A DNA stretch of 64,000 nucleotides from Entonaema liquescens (Eukaryota > Ascomycota > Sordariomycetes > Xylariales > Xylariaceae): contig CADCSX010000009.1 of the NCBI GenBank assembly GCA_902805475.1, positions 1,240,001 to 1,304,000 of the forward strand. Direction: 5' to 3'. Of this stretch, positions 35,701 to 46,881 are shown one piece after another (the first letter of the stretch is position 1; each line of letters starts with the position of its first letter). The notes under the pieces were generated by a model. That model was not told where the DNA came from. It was given only the letters and a program-made list of their open reading frames with translations, and ran no database searches. The position numbers were made by a program, and so were the translations under genes.

Positions 35701-36430
35701 TAATGCTCCAGCTGGTGCCTCCACTGCTCCTGCATGATGTCGGAGAACATACTCTCGCGTTTCAGGGTCTCCAAGACATTCTCTCCTCTCCGAAAACCTA
35801 GAGATTTAGCAATCTTGCAGGCTACATCTCCTAGGGTTACCAATGTCCCATCCCCCCCGTAATGTGGCGTTGCAAAGAAGGCTAACCCTTTGGTTGCGAG
35901 TTTGATCGGGGTGTATTTGGAGTTAGTATGTGCGTTAATCAATGCTTGTTTAATCAACAGACCCCCCATACTGTGTCCTATAAATATGATCGGTCTTGAC
36001 TCGATGCCACTTCGTTCTATCCTTATTTCTTCCAATAATTTATTCGCTCTCTCAATAAAGGTGCTCCTGTCTTTTCCATAGACAACTGCCGAATTGTACT
36101 CGTAGAGGAAGATTCGCGATTCTGGTAGGTCTCGGGGAAGATCGTCGCGAAGCCAAAGGCGACCTCTTGACCCGGAAGGATAACGCCATGTATCCCACGC
36201 ATGGCTGGCCCTTTTCTTACCACGTGGGTTCAAGCCGTGTATGGCAATGATACTAGAATATGTCAGCTACGTCCCCGTGATAATTCAAACAAACCTACTC
36301 GACTTTTCTGACTATGTCAATGGCTACACTGCTAGAAATATCCAAATGAGGGTCGGGGTAGAGTTGCCGGAGAGGCTATACTCCACTGTAAGTAATAAAA
36401 TCACTGACTGGAAGACGGTTTACTAACCAT
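32740..36430 (-). CDS. NLR-type protein: alpha/beta hydrolase - NACHT - ankyrin
   Basis: Fungal STAND receptor of the kind involved in heterokaryon incompatibility and self/non-self response. Exons: 36375-36299, 36252-35667, 35615 to about 35339, and 35222-32740. The N-terminal domain is a SesB-like serine hydrolase: VDIIAIHGLNPRG, then nucleophile motif IFIGHSMGGLLIKQA and FFATPHYGGDG. The NACHT part has Walker A ADPGCGKSVLARYL and Walker B IVCIMDAFDACEE. The C-terminus holds about eight ankyrin repeats (TPLMWAAQEGHDVVVRLLLDYGA and relatives). Introns 36298-36253 and 35666-35616 are clear; the last, about 35338-35223, has a weak GTTGCC donor. The start is unsure: ATG at 36430 followed at once by a GTTAGT intron (36427-36376) would fit in phase, giving a start-codon-only exon. 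Total is roughly 1,140 residues. Confidence 0.82.
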
Positions 36431-37328
36431 CCTAACTCTTTGCTGCTTATATCGGATATATTCGTGGGGAATATGAATAATTTTAGCACTGAAATAGCGA
36501 AGCGTTTAGGAAATAGCGAGATATCCGAATTTCAGGATAGCTCAAGAATCTAAAAAGACGAAAAAAGGGCTGGAAACATTGGTGTTAGCTTAGCCTCACC
36601 TCACAGCTCGTTGGGCATCCTGTAACAGAATAAGACGAGCCTAACTCACGAACGCCCTCACTGGCCAAGGCTGTAGCGTCTCATAACGCGACATGTGTAG
36701 AGGATGTGCGCTTCAATGAGTTGCAATTGGTTATGGTTTATAATGTGCTGCTGTCGACAAATCCCAAGGACGAATTTGATTGGGCTTGACACGCCAAACG
36801 ATGAGATGGACTTCATACTACGCTGGGATTTAATACATAGTAAAATCCAGCCTCGCTGAGATTAAGGATGTCGGAGCATCAGCACTTGCACCACATCGCG
36901 GTCGAGAGCTAAGCGTAGAATAGTAACTTCTTAGGTGCCTATTTATTCCTTATGATTAACAAAGCTACTAAGCCTTCATTAATCGAGATCTAGGCATTGG
37001 CTATCACTGCCATTACCACCCTGTACGTCAGCAGACTAACTACGACTCGCTTTTGTATCGTCTTAGTGAGTTTGTGGCTTCTTCACTTACGAATTTCAAC
37101 ATCGTGTCCTGAAGACTACCTTGAACCTCTTCCTAAATAGCAGACACATTTTCAAATGGCTTGTTGGAGGGAGCCATACCTTCATAAGACACGGAACGGA
37201 TTCAAGTTTCTGTACGGTAGTTTCATCGATGAAACGATCGAATAAATTCTTGTCGAAGAGGATTATAAACTCAATAGGGTATCATTGAATAGGTTGAATC
37301 GAATCAAAACTAAATGCATCTAACAATA
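36431..37328. other. intergenic region, NLR promoter / dynactin 3' flank
   Basis: No gene recognised; may hold the true first exon of the NLR gene. Confidence 0.45.
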
Positions 37329-37970
37329 TCATTGAAACTTGGCGGGATTGCTGGGTATAAGCCTCTTTAGGATTTCAATTTGACGCGCCTGAGCCTTATT
37401 CTTTAATTCCGTGACGCCGCGCTTGTCGATCCGTCTGGTCCCATTCGAGTATACGACTGTAAAGTCCGGTACTATCTCCCAAGGCTGTATGACGCTATGG
37501 GGTGTTAAAGTGCAGTGCTTCTTCATCGTCAATGCCTAATTTACCGTAACAGGTATATGAAGCAAACTCACCTTTCCCAACCTTGCTCCCTTTCCGACTC
37601 TACAACCCACACCAACCAGGCATCCTTCGCCAATTAGAGTGCCACCGGATTCGAGTACTGCGCCAACTTCAATGTTCACATAGTCGCTAACCACCACACC
37701 GTCGCGTGACTCGCTAGGAGTTGGGTCTGCAGATGATGCACCAATGCTTGTCCGCTCATTGACAATACATCTGCGACCAATGGTGATCCGCCCATTAGAC
37801 GAATCCAACCTTGCTCGTGGATGTATAACCGTCTCGGAGCTGATATTAATAGTGTGGTTCCCTGTCAAAAGGGCAGAATCAGCTATTATGATTGACGACG
37901 AGAAGTTGACGGGCGCTTTCGGGCCGGAATGGACGCGTGGGACGATTGACTGGCGTTTAGAGGACGACAT
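37329..37970 (-). CDS. dynactin p27 subunit (dynactin 6)
   Basis: Pointed-end subunit of dynactin, the cofactor of cytoplasmic dynein. Exons 37970-37572 and about 37517-37329 give 195 residues. The fold is a left-handed beta helix of hexapeptide repeats, seen as IIIADSALLTGNHTINISSETVIHPRARL, IGRRCIVNERTSIGAS, VNIEVGAVLESGGTLIGEGCLVGVGCRVGKGARLG. The C-terminus has HCTLTPHSVIQPWEIVPDFTVVY and an Arg-rich helix. The acceptor is placed before CAC because it joins LGK|HCTLTP; acceptors 3 or more bases earlier are possible. Confidence 0.88.
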
Positions 37971-38497
37971 GTTGTTCCCATATAGGTCATGTGGGGTAGA
38001 GCATCAACGTCGAGAGTGTCGATGAGGTCGAACTCATGGCGGCGTACAGATGAGCTCAAGCTTTTGTTTGAGGACGAGGATCGATAAGATGGAAAGGGAG
38101 GTACCTTTTTAACCTAGATATGCTTATCAGCGATTATCTATATATATATATGCACAAATTGAATATTTACATTAAACATGATGCACCATGAGTGAAGTCG
38201 CAAATAGCGTAAAACCACTTGAACCTTGAAGACATGACCTCATTACTCAGCCATTCAGCCACAGTAAAAAAGACCTTAAGATGTTATCGCTCTTGCATAC
38301 AACCTAAAGGCTAGGTGATCGCCACAGAAGGTAGACCCACCTCCAGATGGTCCGAACCAATCAAAGAGCGGACATTTCCATTCAAAGGCCTCAACTCTAC
38401 TACTTTACCTTTTCCACGGCAAAACCTACGAATCCCTCTCTATCGCCATCCGGACTCTCCACTCCCTCTGCTCAATTGAGCAACCAAAACCTTCAAG
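37971..38497. promoter_or_regulatory. divergent promoter region, dynactin p27 / complex I 51 kDa
   Basis: Two divergent starts 527 bp apart. A (TA)n run lies near 38139-38152. No specific site identified. Confidence 0.45.
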
Positions 38498-40136
38498 ATG
38501 CTGTCTAGGACCACCGCGCCGTCGGCAGCTTCCGCGAAGGCATTATCACGTGTAGCTTTACCGTCCTGCTCAAGATTACCACAACAGTCTACGTCCCAGC
38601 AGAACCGAAGTTTCGCGACAGTCCAAGATGGAACACCGAAGCGGACTTATGGTGGTCTTAAAGACCAAGACCGCATATTCCAGAACCTTTACGGCCGCTA
38701 CCCCGCCGATTTGAAGTCCGCCAAGAAGATGGGAGATTGGCACAAGACGAAAGAGATTATTCTGAAGGGTCACGACTGGATTATCAGCGAGGTTAAAGCT
38801 TCAGGCTTGCGAGGCAGAGGAGGAGCTGGTTTCCCTTCTGGTTTAAAATGGGTATGTCGCATGTCGAATTCTCGCAGCTCAGATTGGGAGGTAAATCGCT
38901 AATTAATGGCGCGATACAGTCTTTCATGAACTTCAAAGATTGGGACAAGGATACGAAACCTCGATACTTGGTCGTCAACGCCGATGAGGGCGAGCCTGGA
39001 ACCTGCAAAGACCGAGAGATTATGCGAAAGGACCCTCATAAGCTTATTGAAGGATGTCTAGTCGCCGGCCGAGCTATGAACGCTACGGCCGCTTATATTT
39101 ATATCCGTGGAGAGTTCATCCTCGAAGCCGCTGTTCTACAACGGGCAATTAACGAGGCTTATGCCGATGGCCTAATCGGTAAAACGCCTGCGGCTCCGGA
39201 TACGATTTTGACGTATACCTACACCGTGGTGGTGGTGCTTACGTCTGTGGTGAGGAGACATCATTAATCGAGTCTTTGGAAGGCAAGCCCGGCAAACCCC
39301 GTCTAAAGCCTCCGTTCCCGGCCGCTGTGGGTGTTTTCGGTTGCCCATCTACCGTCGCCAACGTCGAGACCATTGCTGTCGCTCCTACGATCTGCAGGAG
39401 AGGGGCAGCTGGTTTGCATCTTTTGGCCGAGAACGAAACCAAGGAACCAAGCTGTTCTGTATTTCTGGGCACGTCAACAACCCCGTGACCGTCGAGGAGG
39501 AGATGAGCATTCCCCTGCGAGAACTCATTGAGAAGCACTGCGGTGGTGTCAGGGGTGGTTGGGACAACCTACTTGCCATCATTCCCGGTGGCTCCTCTAC
39601 TCCTATTCTCCCTAAGAGTGTATGTGATGACCAACTGATGGACTTTGACGCCCTCAAGGACAGTCAATCTGGTCTAGGTACTGCTGCCGTCATTGTCATG
39701 GATAAGAGCGCCGATGTTGTCCGAGCCATCTCCCGATTAAGCCATTTCTACCGACACGAGTCTTGCGGACAATGCACACCGTGCCGTGAGGGTAGCAAGT
39801 GGACTGAGCAAATCATGGGACGCTTCGAGAAGGGAATTGGCCGCGAGCGGGAGATTGATATGTTACAGGAGTTAACAAAGCAAGTCGAAGGGCACACTAT
39901 TTGCGGTAAGTCGTTATCGTGATCTCCCACCATTTTGTGACAGTAATGCTTACTTTTTCATAGCTCTCGGTGAGGCGTTTGCCTGGCCCATCCAGGGTCT
40001 TATCCGCCACTTCAGACCCGAGCTAGAGGCGAGGATGCAGAAGTATGCGGCGGAACACGGTGGTGCACAAGCTCTGGCTGGCGGATGGAGCCCTAACTCC
40101 CGGGCAGAAGGCAAGCTGATTGCCCCCGGACAATAG
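38498..40136 (+). CDS. complex I 51 kDa subunit (NDUFV1/Nuo51), two frame breaks
   Basis: Flavin and NADH-binding subunit of respiratory complex I in the inner mitochondrial membrane. Exons 38498-38851, 38920-39905 and 39964-40136. A basic targeting peptide precedes RTYGGLKDQDRIFQNLYG. GRGGAGFPSGLKW (NADH/FMN site), NADEGEPGTCKDREI, and the 4Fe-4S ligand motif ESCGQCTPCREG are all present. The frame slips by one missing base at the A run 39180-39183 (LIGK then NACGSGYDFDVY-like sequence) and again at the G run 39402-39405 (RRG then WFASFGRERNQGTKLF). The regions on both sides are highly conserved, so assembly errors are much more likely than loss of this respiratory gene. Confidence 0.92.
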
Positions 40137-40579
40137 ACCTGAGCGGATTGCCTGTTATACTATACTACTAGATGGCGTAACTCGAAGGGTTAGAGAAATA
40201 CTCAGCCACGTTGTACACCATAAATACTTGTTACTTTGTACATATCCGCACAGAGGCAGCACTCAATTCCTAGATTCCTAGGTACCTACTAACTAGTGAC
40301 ACCAAACTTCTATCAAGTAATTCAAAAGAAAAAAAATAATTCATAAGTGCAATGCCTTCTATAATTATCGTCCCTATATATGAGGCATGCAATAAGTCTT
40401 ATCTCTATCCCATCCCCATCATGATCTCATAGCTTCATTTTCAACGGTATATCGTAAGTCTATCCAATGATCCTCTTCAAGTTAACCACGCTTGCTATCC
40501 AAAACAATTCTACGAGGCTCTTTAAATTCAGCTCCCTAAAAGGGATCCAATGAACATCGAGATCCACTATTCTAGATCA
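40137..40579. other. intergenic region between convergent genes
   Basis: 3' flanks of the complex I and PEX11-like genes. Contains CCTAGGTACCTA at about 40278-40289. No gene recognised. Confidence 0.55.
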
Positions 40580-42004
40580 TCACTTACTCCCCGCGACTTC
40601 TCGTCCACACCTCTCCCAGACATCCATCATTGTCAAGATTGTCGTTACGAACATGGCTGCGCCGACGGTCCCTGGCTCGGCTTTGATCCAGCCGACCGTG
40701 GTGCCAGGTAAGACGATATCGAGAAGGCTAGCAGTGGCGCCGCGACCTAGTTTGTACACTTTAGTCGTGGCCTCCTGCTTCTGCTCCAGCTTGCGCTTCT
40801 CTTGGCTCGCTGCTTTCTTCTCAGAAGTAGCCGCCTTCCCAGTCGAAGAGGGTGGTGCGGCAGAGAGAGTAAAGGATATCTCTAGGACATTATAAACAGC
40901 GCTGCAGACCAGGGAAAACAGCCAGAACCGCTGGGCCTCGGTGGAGATGGTGCGCTCCCGCTCCGCCGTCCAGACTGCTAGGCCCGGGACTTGCAGCGCG
41001 TCTACGATCGTGCTGGCTTCGAGGAGCAGGTACATCCCCATGAAGGTCTTCGCGAAGACATCGATCCACGGGTGGACCCGGGCTACGAATCCGCGCGGCG
41101 CCGCTCCTTTCTTGTCCTGGGCGGCGGAGAGCTTGGAGGAAAGCTTCTGCGCGGCGTTAAACGAGTCCAGGAACCGGAATAGCCGGAAGAAGCGCCGGGC
41201 AAGTGCCAGGCGCTGGTTAAGAGCTTTGAGGACGACGCGGGTTGTTGCGGGAGAGGGGCTTTTCTCTGTGGTGAGAGTGAAAACTTGGAGGAGCAGATCG
41301 AAGGGCAGGGAGAAGTTTGAGAGGATCTGTACGATGGATTGGAAGAGACGGAAAGTCCTCTCCAGGCCGACTATGGGTTGTTGTTAGCAACTTGACGAGA
41401 AGATAGGTCCTGGATACAGGTTTAAAGAAATTAGGCCTATTTGTAGAACATGAGAACTATCTCCTAAGCTAGGTGGCCAAGATATCGAGATTCTCCGTAG
41501 CCAGTGACCTTTTTTCATAACTGCCTTGGAATTAACCTTGAGCCTAGGCTATTTGCGACGCTTCCATTTGAGCATTGTGACGTCGTAGCTTAGTACCGAC
41601 TTTGGAACTCGTTACAGCTTGCTTCCCTCCCGCTCCCCTCTATATCTAAAGGATATAAAATTGGCTTGTCATGGTTTCATATGGCAAGAACACATGGTAC
41701 CCTCTGAGCTTTATCCTCATAACCAAATACGCGCCAATATTCTCGTTGATAGCTCTGGGGCTAATAATAGATGTGTTCTAAGTAATCCGAACATATATAT
41801 CCAATTCATTCTCCGAGGACCGTATCAATTGACCGCTAGCCGTTCCAATTGGCCATGAACTGAGACAAGTTACCCCGACCAAGAGCTCCTTGGCTCAGGT
41901 GATACGGCCCGGAGTATTTGCACGACAGTGATAGAAAAAGGAAATAATCCGGCCATACCTGAGTCTGTCGTGAATCTTATGAATTGTTCAAATTTGAGTG
42001 ACAT
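40580..42004 (-). CDS. PEX11-family peroxisomal membrane protein
   Basis: Peroxisome proliferation factor that elongates and divides the peroxisomal membrane. Exon 1 (42004-41959) encodes MSLKFEQFIRFTTDSG; a long 588-nt intron follows; exon 2 (41370-40580) continues VGLERTFRLFQSIVQILSNFSL in phase, giving 278 residues. ARRFFRLFRFLDSFNAAQKL matches the amphipathic helix of PEX11 proteins. Membrane-associated segments include FAKTFMGMYLLLEASTIV and AAMFVTTILTMMDVW. A Lys/Glu-rich stretch lies between them. It resembles fungal PEX11C-like members more than the main PEX11. The intron is far longer than its neighbours' and no gene is seen in it. Confidence 0.72.
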
Positions 42005-42524
42005 TTTGGCGATATAACCAATGCCTATTTGATCGAGGCGAATCAAGAACTTGAAGTTGAATGTTAATGGGAAGATTTAGCTTATAAACCTTGTTGAAAA
42101 GACTCCGGATGCGGGCGATTTGTTGGGTCGGCGTTACGGGATCCTCCGGAGCTAAGGTACCTTTAACCTACTACCTAATGGACCGATTCACGCCTATCAT
42201 TACTTCTCACTTGGGAGTATTATGTAATAATACCAATTGTTAAAGATAAAATGCCTTACACGGTATTCTAAAGAGAAAAAAGAAAAAAAAAAAAAGAGGA
42301 TACAGTCCAAAGCTGGATATCTATAGTATTATAATTTAATGTGGTATTGAGAGTACATGTACGGCTTCTAACGACAGTACTGATATTGAAGATGGCCAAC
42401 TTCATAAAGAGAACTCCACTTCCTCAATAGAAGATATTAGTTCGATTATTATGTCGCGGGTTTAACATATCAACTATAAAGATATGAGTTGAATTTGTTA
42501 TAGTTAGACTTTGGATGAGTAGAG
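42005..42524. other. intergenic region, PEX11-like promoter / OYE 3' flank
   Basis: AT-rich, with an A-rich run near 42271-42296. No gene recognised. Confidence 0.5.
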
Positions 42525-44075
42525 TTAAGTTGAAGCCCGAGACCAATCATTGTAAAATTCGTCAACTGTTTTGTAGGGCCCGTAATTTACGTGCCCACCA
42601 CGATCATTTACAGCGAAAGGCTTTCCCCGGGCAATCCTCTTTATTAAGTCCTGTCGCATCATTAGTATGCCTAAGATCTAAGTCAGGCCTCTTTGACCTA
42701 CTGGGTTATAGATGAAGGGCCGGCCAAATGTGACAAGATCAATCCCGCCCTCGTTCAATAGCGCTTCGGCTTCCTCAACGGAGTACTGATGGTTTACCAT
42801 CAGCATTGTCTCGCTGCCAGGATACTTAACCAAATTTCCGAATTGTTGGAGGGGTTCCCAGTTCTCTGGTAGTTCGAACCCTTCTGGACGGAAATGGGGA
42901 CGAGCAGAGCCATCCTCCTGTTTCTCAAGGTAACAACCGCGACGGGAAATGTTGATATACGCCAATCCGCGTCGGACCAGCTGCGGAATGAAGTAGTTGT
43001 ATACGTCTGTCAATTCTGCATAAGACATGATAGAATCGTTAAGGTCATCCGATGGACAGATCTTAATTCCAACCTGCCGTGGGCCCCAGACGTTAATGAT
43101 GGCGTCCAAGACCTCCAGAGGAAATCGGCATCGATTCTCAACCGAGCCTCCATAGGCATCCGTACGATTGTTGGCACGTCTGCTATATGTTAATTGTACT
43201 TGATATAGGAGAGTAGGTAGAAGTTAAGGTGTCATTATGAAAAAAAAAAAAAAAACCCCATTTTATTTACTCACGAGCAAAGAAAACTATGAACTAGATA
43301 GCCGCTAGGTATTACGCCATTAGCAAGCTGCAATATAATGGCGATACAGTGGGAGTCAAACGAAGCTTACCCCTGAGCCAGAAGCTCAATTCCGTCAAAG
43401 CCCGCTAATTTGGCTAACATGACCGAGTTTCTGTATTGTTCGACGATAAACCTTGGATCTCCAATCTCTGTGATATTGGAAGTGTGACCCTAAGTATGAC
43501 ACGTGAGTCAGTTGCCTTGCGATCGACGTGGCTCATGTGTTATTGTTGCCTTGTCATTTTACTCACGGGGCATCCTTCTAGGTTGTGGTACTTGCCACCA
43601 CCAGCTGAGATTTTGGACGGCGCATAGACTGGATAATTATGCTTCTTGAGCATTGGCATATCATCGTTTTGGATACGACCTACTCGAGAAACCATTCTTA
43701 GCGAGAAATGCTCAATGTAGGCTTCACTAACGAGTTAGTGTCATCTATCAAAGACGTACCAGGGTGCCATGGCTGGAAGAATATCTTTCCTTGCGCGTCA
43801 TGGACAGCATCAGTGACCTTCTTCCATGAATCCGCGTGTTCATTGCTAAACATAAGCGGCGCGTACGGCCATTCTGCGCCATTATAGTATACGAAAGTCC
43901 CTTCAGCAACGATCAAACCAGCTCCATCTTGGGCACGATCAGCGTAGTATTTAGCATTTGCACTTGTGGGTTTATTATCATCGGTACACCGATTTCGGGT
44001 CATAGCTCCCATACATATTCGGTTGCGTAGTTGTATCGAGTCGCCGAGTGTGACTGGTTCCAATAGCCGCAACAT
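42525..44075 (-). CDS. old yellow enzyme family FMN oxidoreductase
   Basis: NAD(P)H:flavin oxidoreductase reducing activated alkenes; fungal members serve in detoxification or secondary metabolism. Six exons (44075-43760, 43679-43567, 43489-43371, 43304-43275, 43182-42702, 42650-42525) give 394 residues. Family landmarks: LLEPVTLGDSIQLRNRICMGAMTRNR, FFQPWHPGRIQ, GFDGIELLAQGGYLVHSFLCS, NRTDAYGGSVENR, VTFGRPFIYNPDLIKRI and an end in NYGPYKTVDEFYNDW. The fourth exon is only 30 nt. Its acceptor is the CCTAG before GGYLVHSF; using the nearer TTGCAG would create a false frameshift. An A/T homopolymer lies in the following intron. Confidence 0.9.
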
Positions 44076-45404
44076 GATGGATTGTGCTTGTACTGACGAG
44101 AAGCTACGGAGGGTTTACCGCATGGCTAGGAAATACGAAGTCTAATTTATAATACAATGCCCGATCCAGAAGCAGAACTCATATCCCGATGATAAATGCC
44201 GGTTGATCTCAAGATTGTGTTGATTATTAAGTCGAAGGAGATTTGTCTTCAGATCGGAATAATATACCGATTCAATATTATAAATCATCGGCTTAACTAA
44301 AGCATCTTACGGGTTGGTGGCCTGGCCAGATTCGGGAATAGTATCGTTTTCTATATTACAGCTTAGGTAACCTTACAAGCTTCTCAGCAATCCACCTGAA
44401 TCTTCACGTCATGAGTTGATGGTAGAAGGGAAGGTAAATATATAAAAAGTCTCTGTCCCTTTCTTAGTACGAAGCAACGACTTCCATCCGGACTTACTCC
44501 ATCTACAACAGCTTGTTGATATCTGCTTAGGGTGTGCCTGGTTTTATTGCTGTTGTCTCTCATCTCTGTTTTAAATCTCCCTCCATGTATTCAGAATCTT
44601 GTCAGGAATCCCGAACTTCGAGCGACAAGGTGCTCATATATCGCCCTTGCCTTTCATTTATGAGGAAGGCTAAAAGAGCCTAACATCCGTTTGCTTCGAA
44701 TATATAACTTTATTGGTACCTAAAGGAATCCCTCAACTACTTAAATATCTACTTTATGGATAAATCGTTATTTCCCCCCTCTCTATTATATGCTGACTTC
44801 CTAGGATGGAAGGGGAATTCATGGAAGATACTTAATCATCCAAGTTATCCTAAAAGCCAAATATAGGGGCAATTAGAAGCATCCCTCTCGATGTCTTATT
44901 TCTTTCAAGTCAGTCTAAAGGTAGTTAATCTTTGAATTTAACCCCACTGCCTTCTCAGGAATCTATTAGCTACCTATCGAATTGTCTCTTCATTTACGTT
45001 ATTTAGTTAGTCTTAAAGGATTAAAGAGCGATAAGAATTCTAAGTGCTTTCAGTAAGTATTCTGTGGTTAGGATAGGGGGAAAGGGGGAGCTTATGGCTG
45101 CTTGACAAAGAAACCCCGTTATTAGCTATTCGTTAACGTTATTGTACCTGTTAAAGTGATGCTGCCTTGGCCATAATTGAGACACCTTATCGATAAAAGC
45201 ACGTACTTCGCGGTGAGCAAAAAGTCAATGGCAGAAAACAGGGTCCTTGTCGCGTTCCACAAATTTTTTTCTTCAGGAACTAAACTGTCGTGATTTCCTC
45301 ACTGCCTGAGGTCAATTAGGAAGAGCAACCTACCTTTCTTTTGGTAGGAAGTGCTTTCCCTTTGGTGACTTTCCTTGACTTACCTATTACCATAATTTAA
45401 GGTT
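44076..45404. other. intergenic region, OYE / SRP40
   Basis: 1.33 kb containing two divergent promoters. No gene recognised. Confidence 0.5.
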
Positions 45405-46881
45405 ATGTCCGGCAAATCGCGCACTCAATCTGTTTCTACGTCCTCTCAAGGTCCTCCCAATTGGTTATTCAGCAATAATTCTAATAACTCCTCTATATCC
45501 GTATCTTCGAACAACACGGCTCCAACAATGGCAAAGAAGAGCCAGAAGACCTCGAAGGCGGCAGTCGCTTCTACATCAGCGGCATCCTCGTCTGCCAGCC
45601 AGAAACAGGCTCCTCCTAACCAGCTCATGGACCTAGTCGAGTCTTTCTTATCCGATCAAGGATTTGAAAATGCCCACCGCGAATTCCAAAAGCATAGAGC
45701 AAAGAAAGGCTGGAAGAGCCAGAATGCTGGAAAGAAAAAGAACAAGACACACCATTCTCTAGTCAGCGTGTTCCAGACATGGGAAACATTCTCGAGTCAG
45801 GCAAATACGCCCATCATCCCCAAGGACGATCCCATGCAGAAGATCACCAAAGTCAGCAGTAGCAGTAGCGACAGCGACAGTAGTGATGATTCGAGCTCAG
45901 AGAGCTCCAGCTCCAGTGATAGCGACAGCGACAGCGACGACTCCAAAGACATTGCTATGGCCGATGCGCCTGTTAATGATGAATCTAGTTCCTCTGAAAG
46001 TTCTAGCTCCGACGACAGCGATAGTGACAGCTCAAGCGACAGCGACAGCGAAAGTGATGGCGAGAAGGCAACTACTGCAAAGTCAACTATTGGCACTGTT
46101 AAGAATGGCGGAAACCCATTGAAGCGAAAGGCGGCTTCTGAAAGCTCGAGCTCCTCTGAATCAGATTCCGACGAAGACATGTCAGACTCGAGCTCAGAGG
46201 ATGAACGCCCGCAGACGAAGAAGGCCAAGACGAAGGCGAGTTCTGATGAAAGCTCATCATCATCCTCTTCTGAGTCTTCTGACGACGAGAGCTCTGACGA
46301 CGAAGACGAAGATAAGACCAAAAATCTGGTAAATCTCAAGTCAAGGATGGGTCCTCCAGTTCTGAATCCGACTCTGACTCTGACTCTGAGTCTTCGGACT
46401 CTGATTCTGACGAAGAGCCAAAAGTGGACTTGAAGGCGGCTGCTTCAGTGCCACTGCCTGAATCTGACGACTCCTCCAGCGATTCCGAGTCCGAGTCGGA
46501 GGACAAAAAGCCCCAGCGACCTAGTAAAGGAGCGACCTTGAACGGAGCTGGATCTGATACCTCCGTAACTCTTGATAAGGCCTCCCCGAATTTGCCCCTC
46601 TCCCACCTGATCCTGTTACATCAAAGACAAACAACCGGGGCAAGAATGGATCCAAGACGCAGAACCAGCCTTTCTCTCGAATTCGTAAGGATGTTACCAT
46701 CGACCCAAGATTGTCTTCCAATGCGTATGTTTCGCATGACTATGGTGAGAAGGCCCACCAAGACCTTATCGTGACCAAGGGCAAGGGTTTCACCAAGGAG
46801 AAGAATAAGAAGAAGCGGGGAAGCTACAAGGGTGGCCCTCTAGATATCAATAAGAGCCGAAGCATCAAATTCGACGATTAG
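45405..46881 (+). CDS. SRP40: SRP40/Nopp140-like nucleolar chaperone, two frame breaks
   Basis: Nucleolar phosphoprotein that accompanies snoRNPs; the Ser/acidic tracts are casein kinase 2 targets. The N-terminus has a LisH-like segment (NQLMDLVESFLSDQGFENAHREFQKHR). A long middle part of alternating Ser/Asp/Glu runs and Lys-rich stretches follows. The SRP40 C-terminal domain is PFSRIRKDVTIDPRLSSNAY ... HQDLIVTKGKGFTKEKNKKKRG, ending SIKFDD at 46879-46881. The frame slips by one missing base at the A run 46320-46324 and at the C run 46595-46598. With both, the acidic repeat pattern and the C-domain join into one protein of about 490 residues. The start at 45405 is the first Met of the frame; a second Met about 40 codons on (ATG before AKKSQK) is possible. 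Confidence 0.82.

Noticed and set aside
43305..43372. Apparent frameshift in the old yellow enzyme
   Set aside because: Disappears with the CCTAG acceptor at 43305-43306, giving canonical GGYLVHSF.
45797..46339. 180-codon Glu/Ser-rich frame on the minus strand
   Set aside because: Mirror of the Ser/Asp repeats of SRP40.
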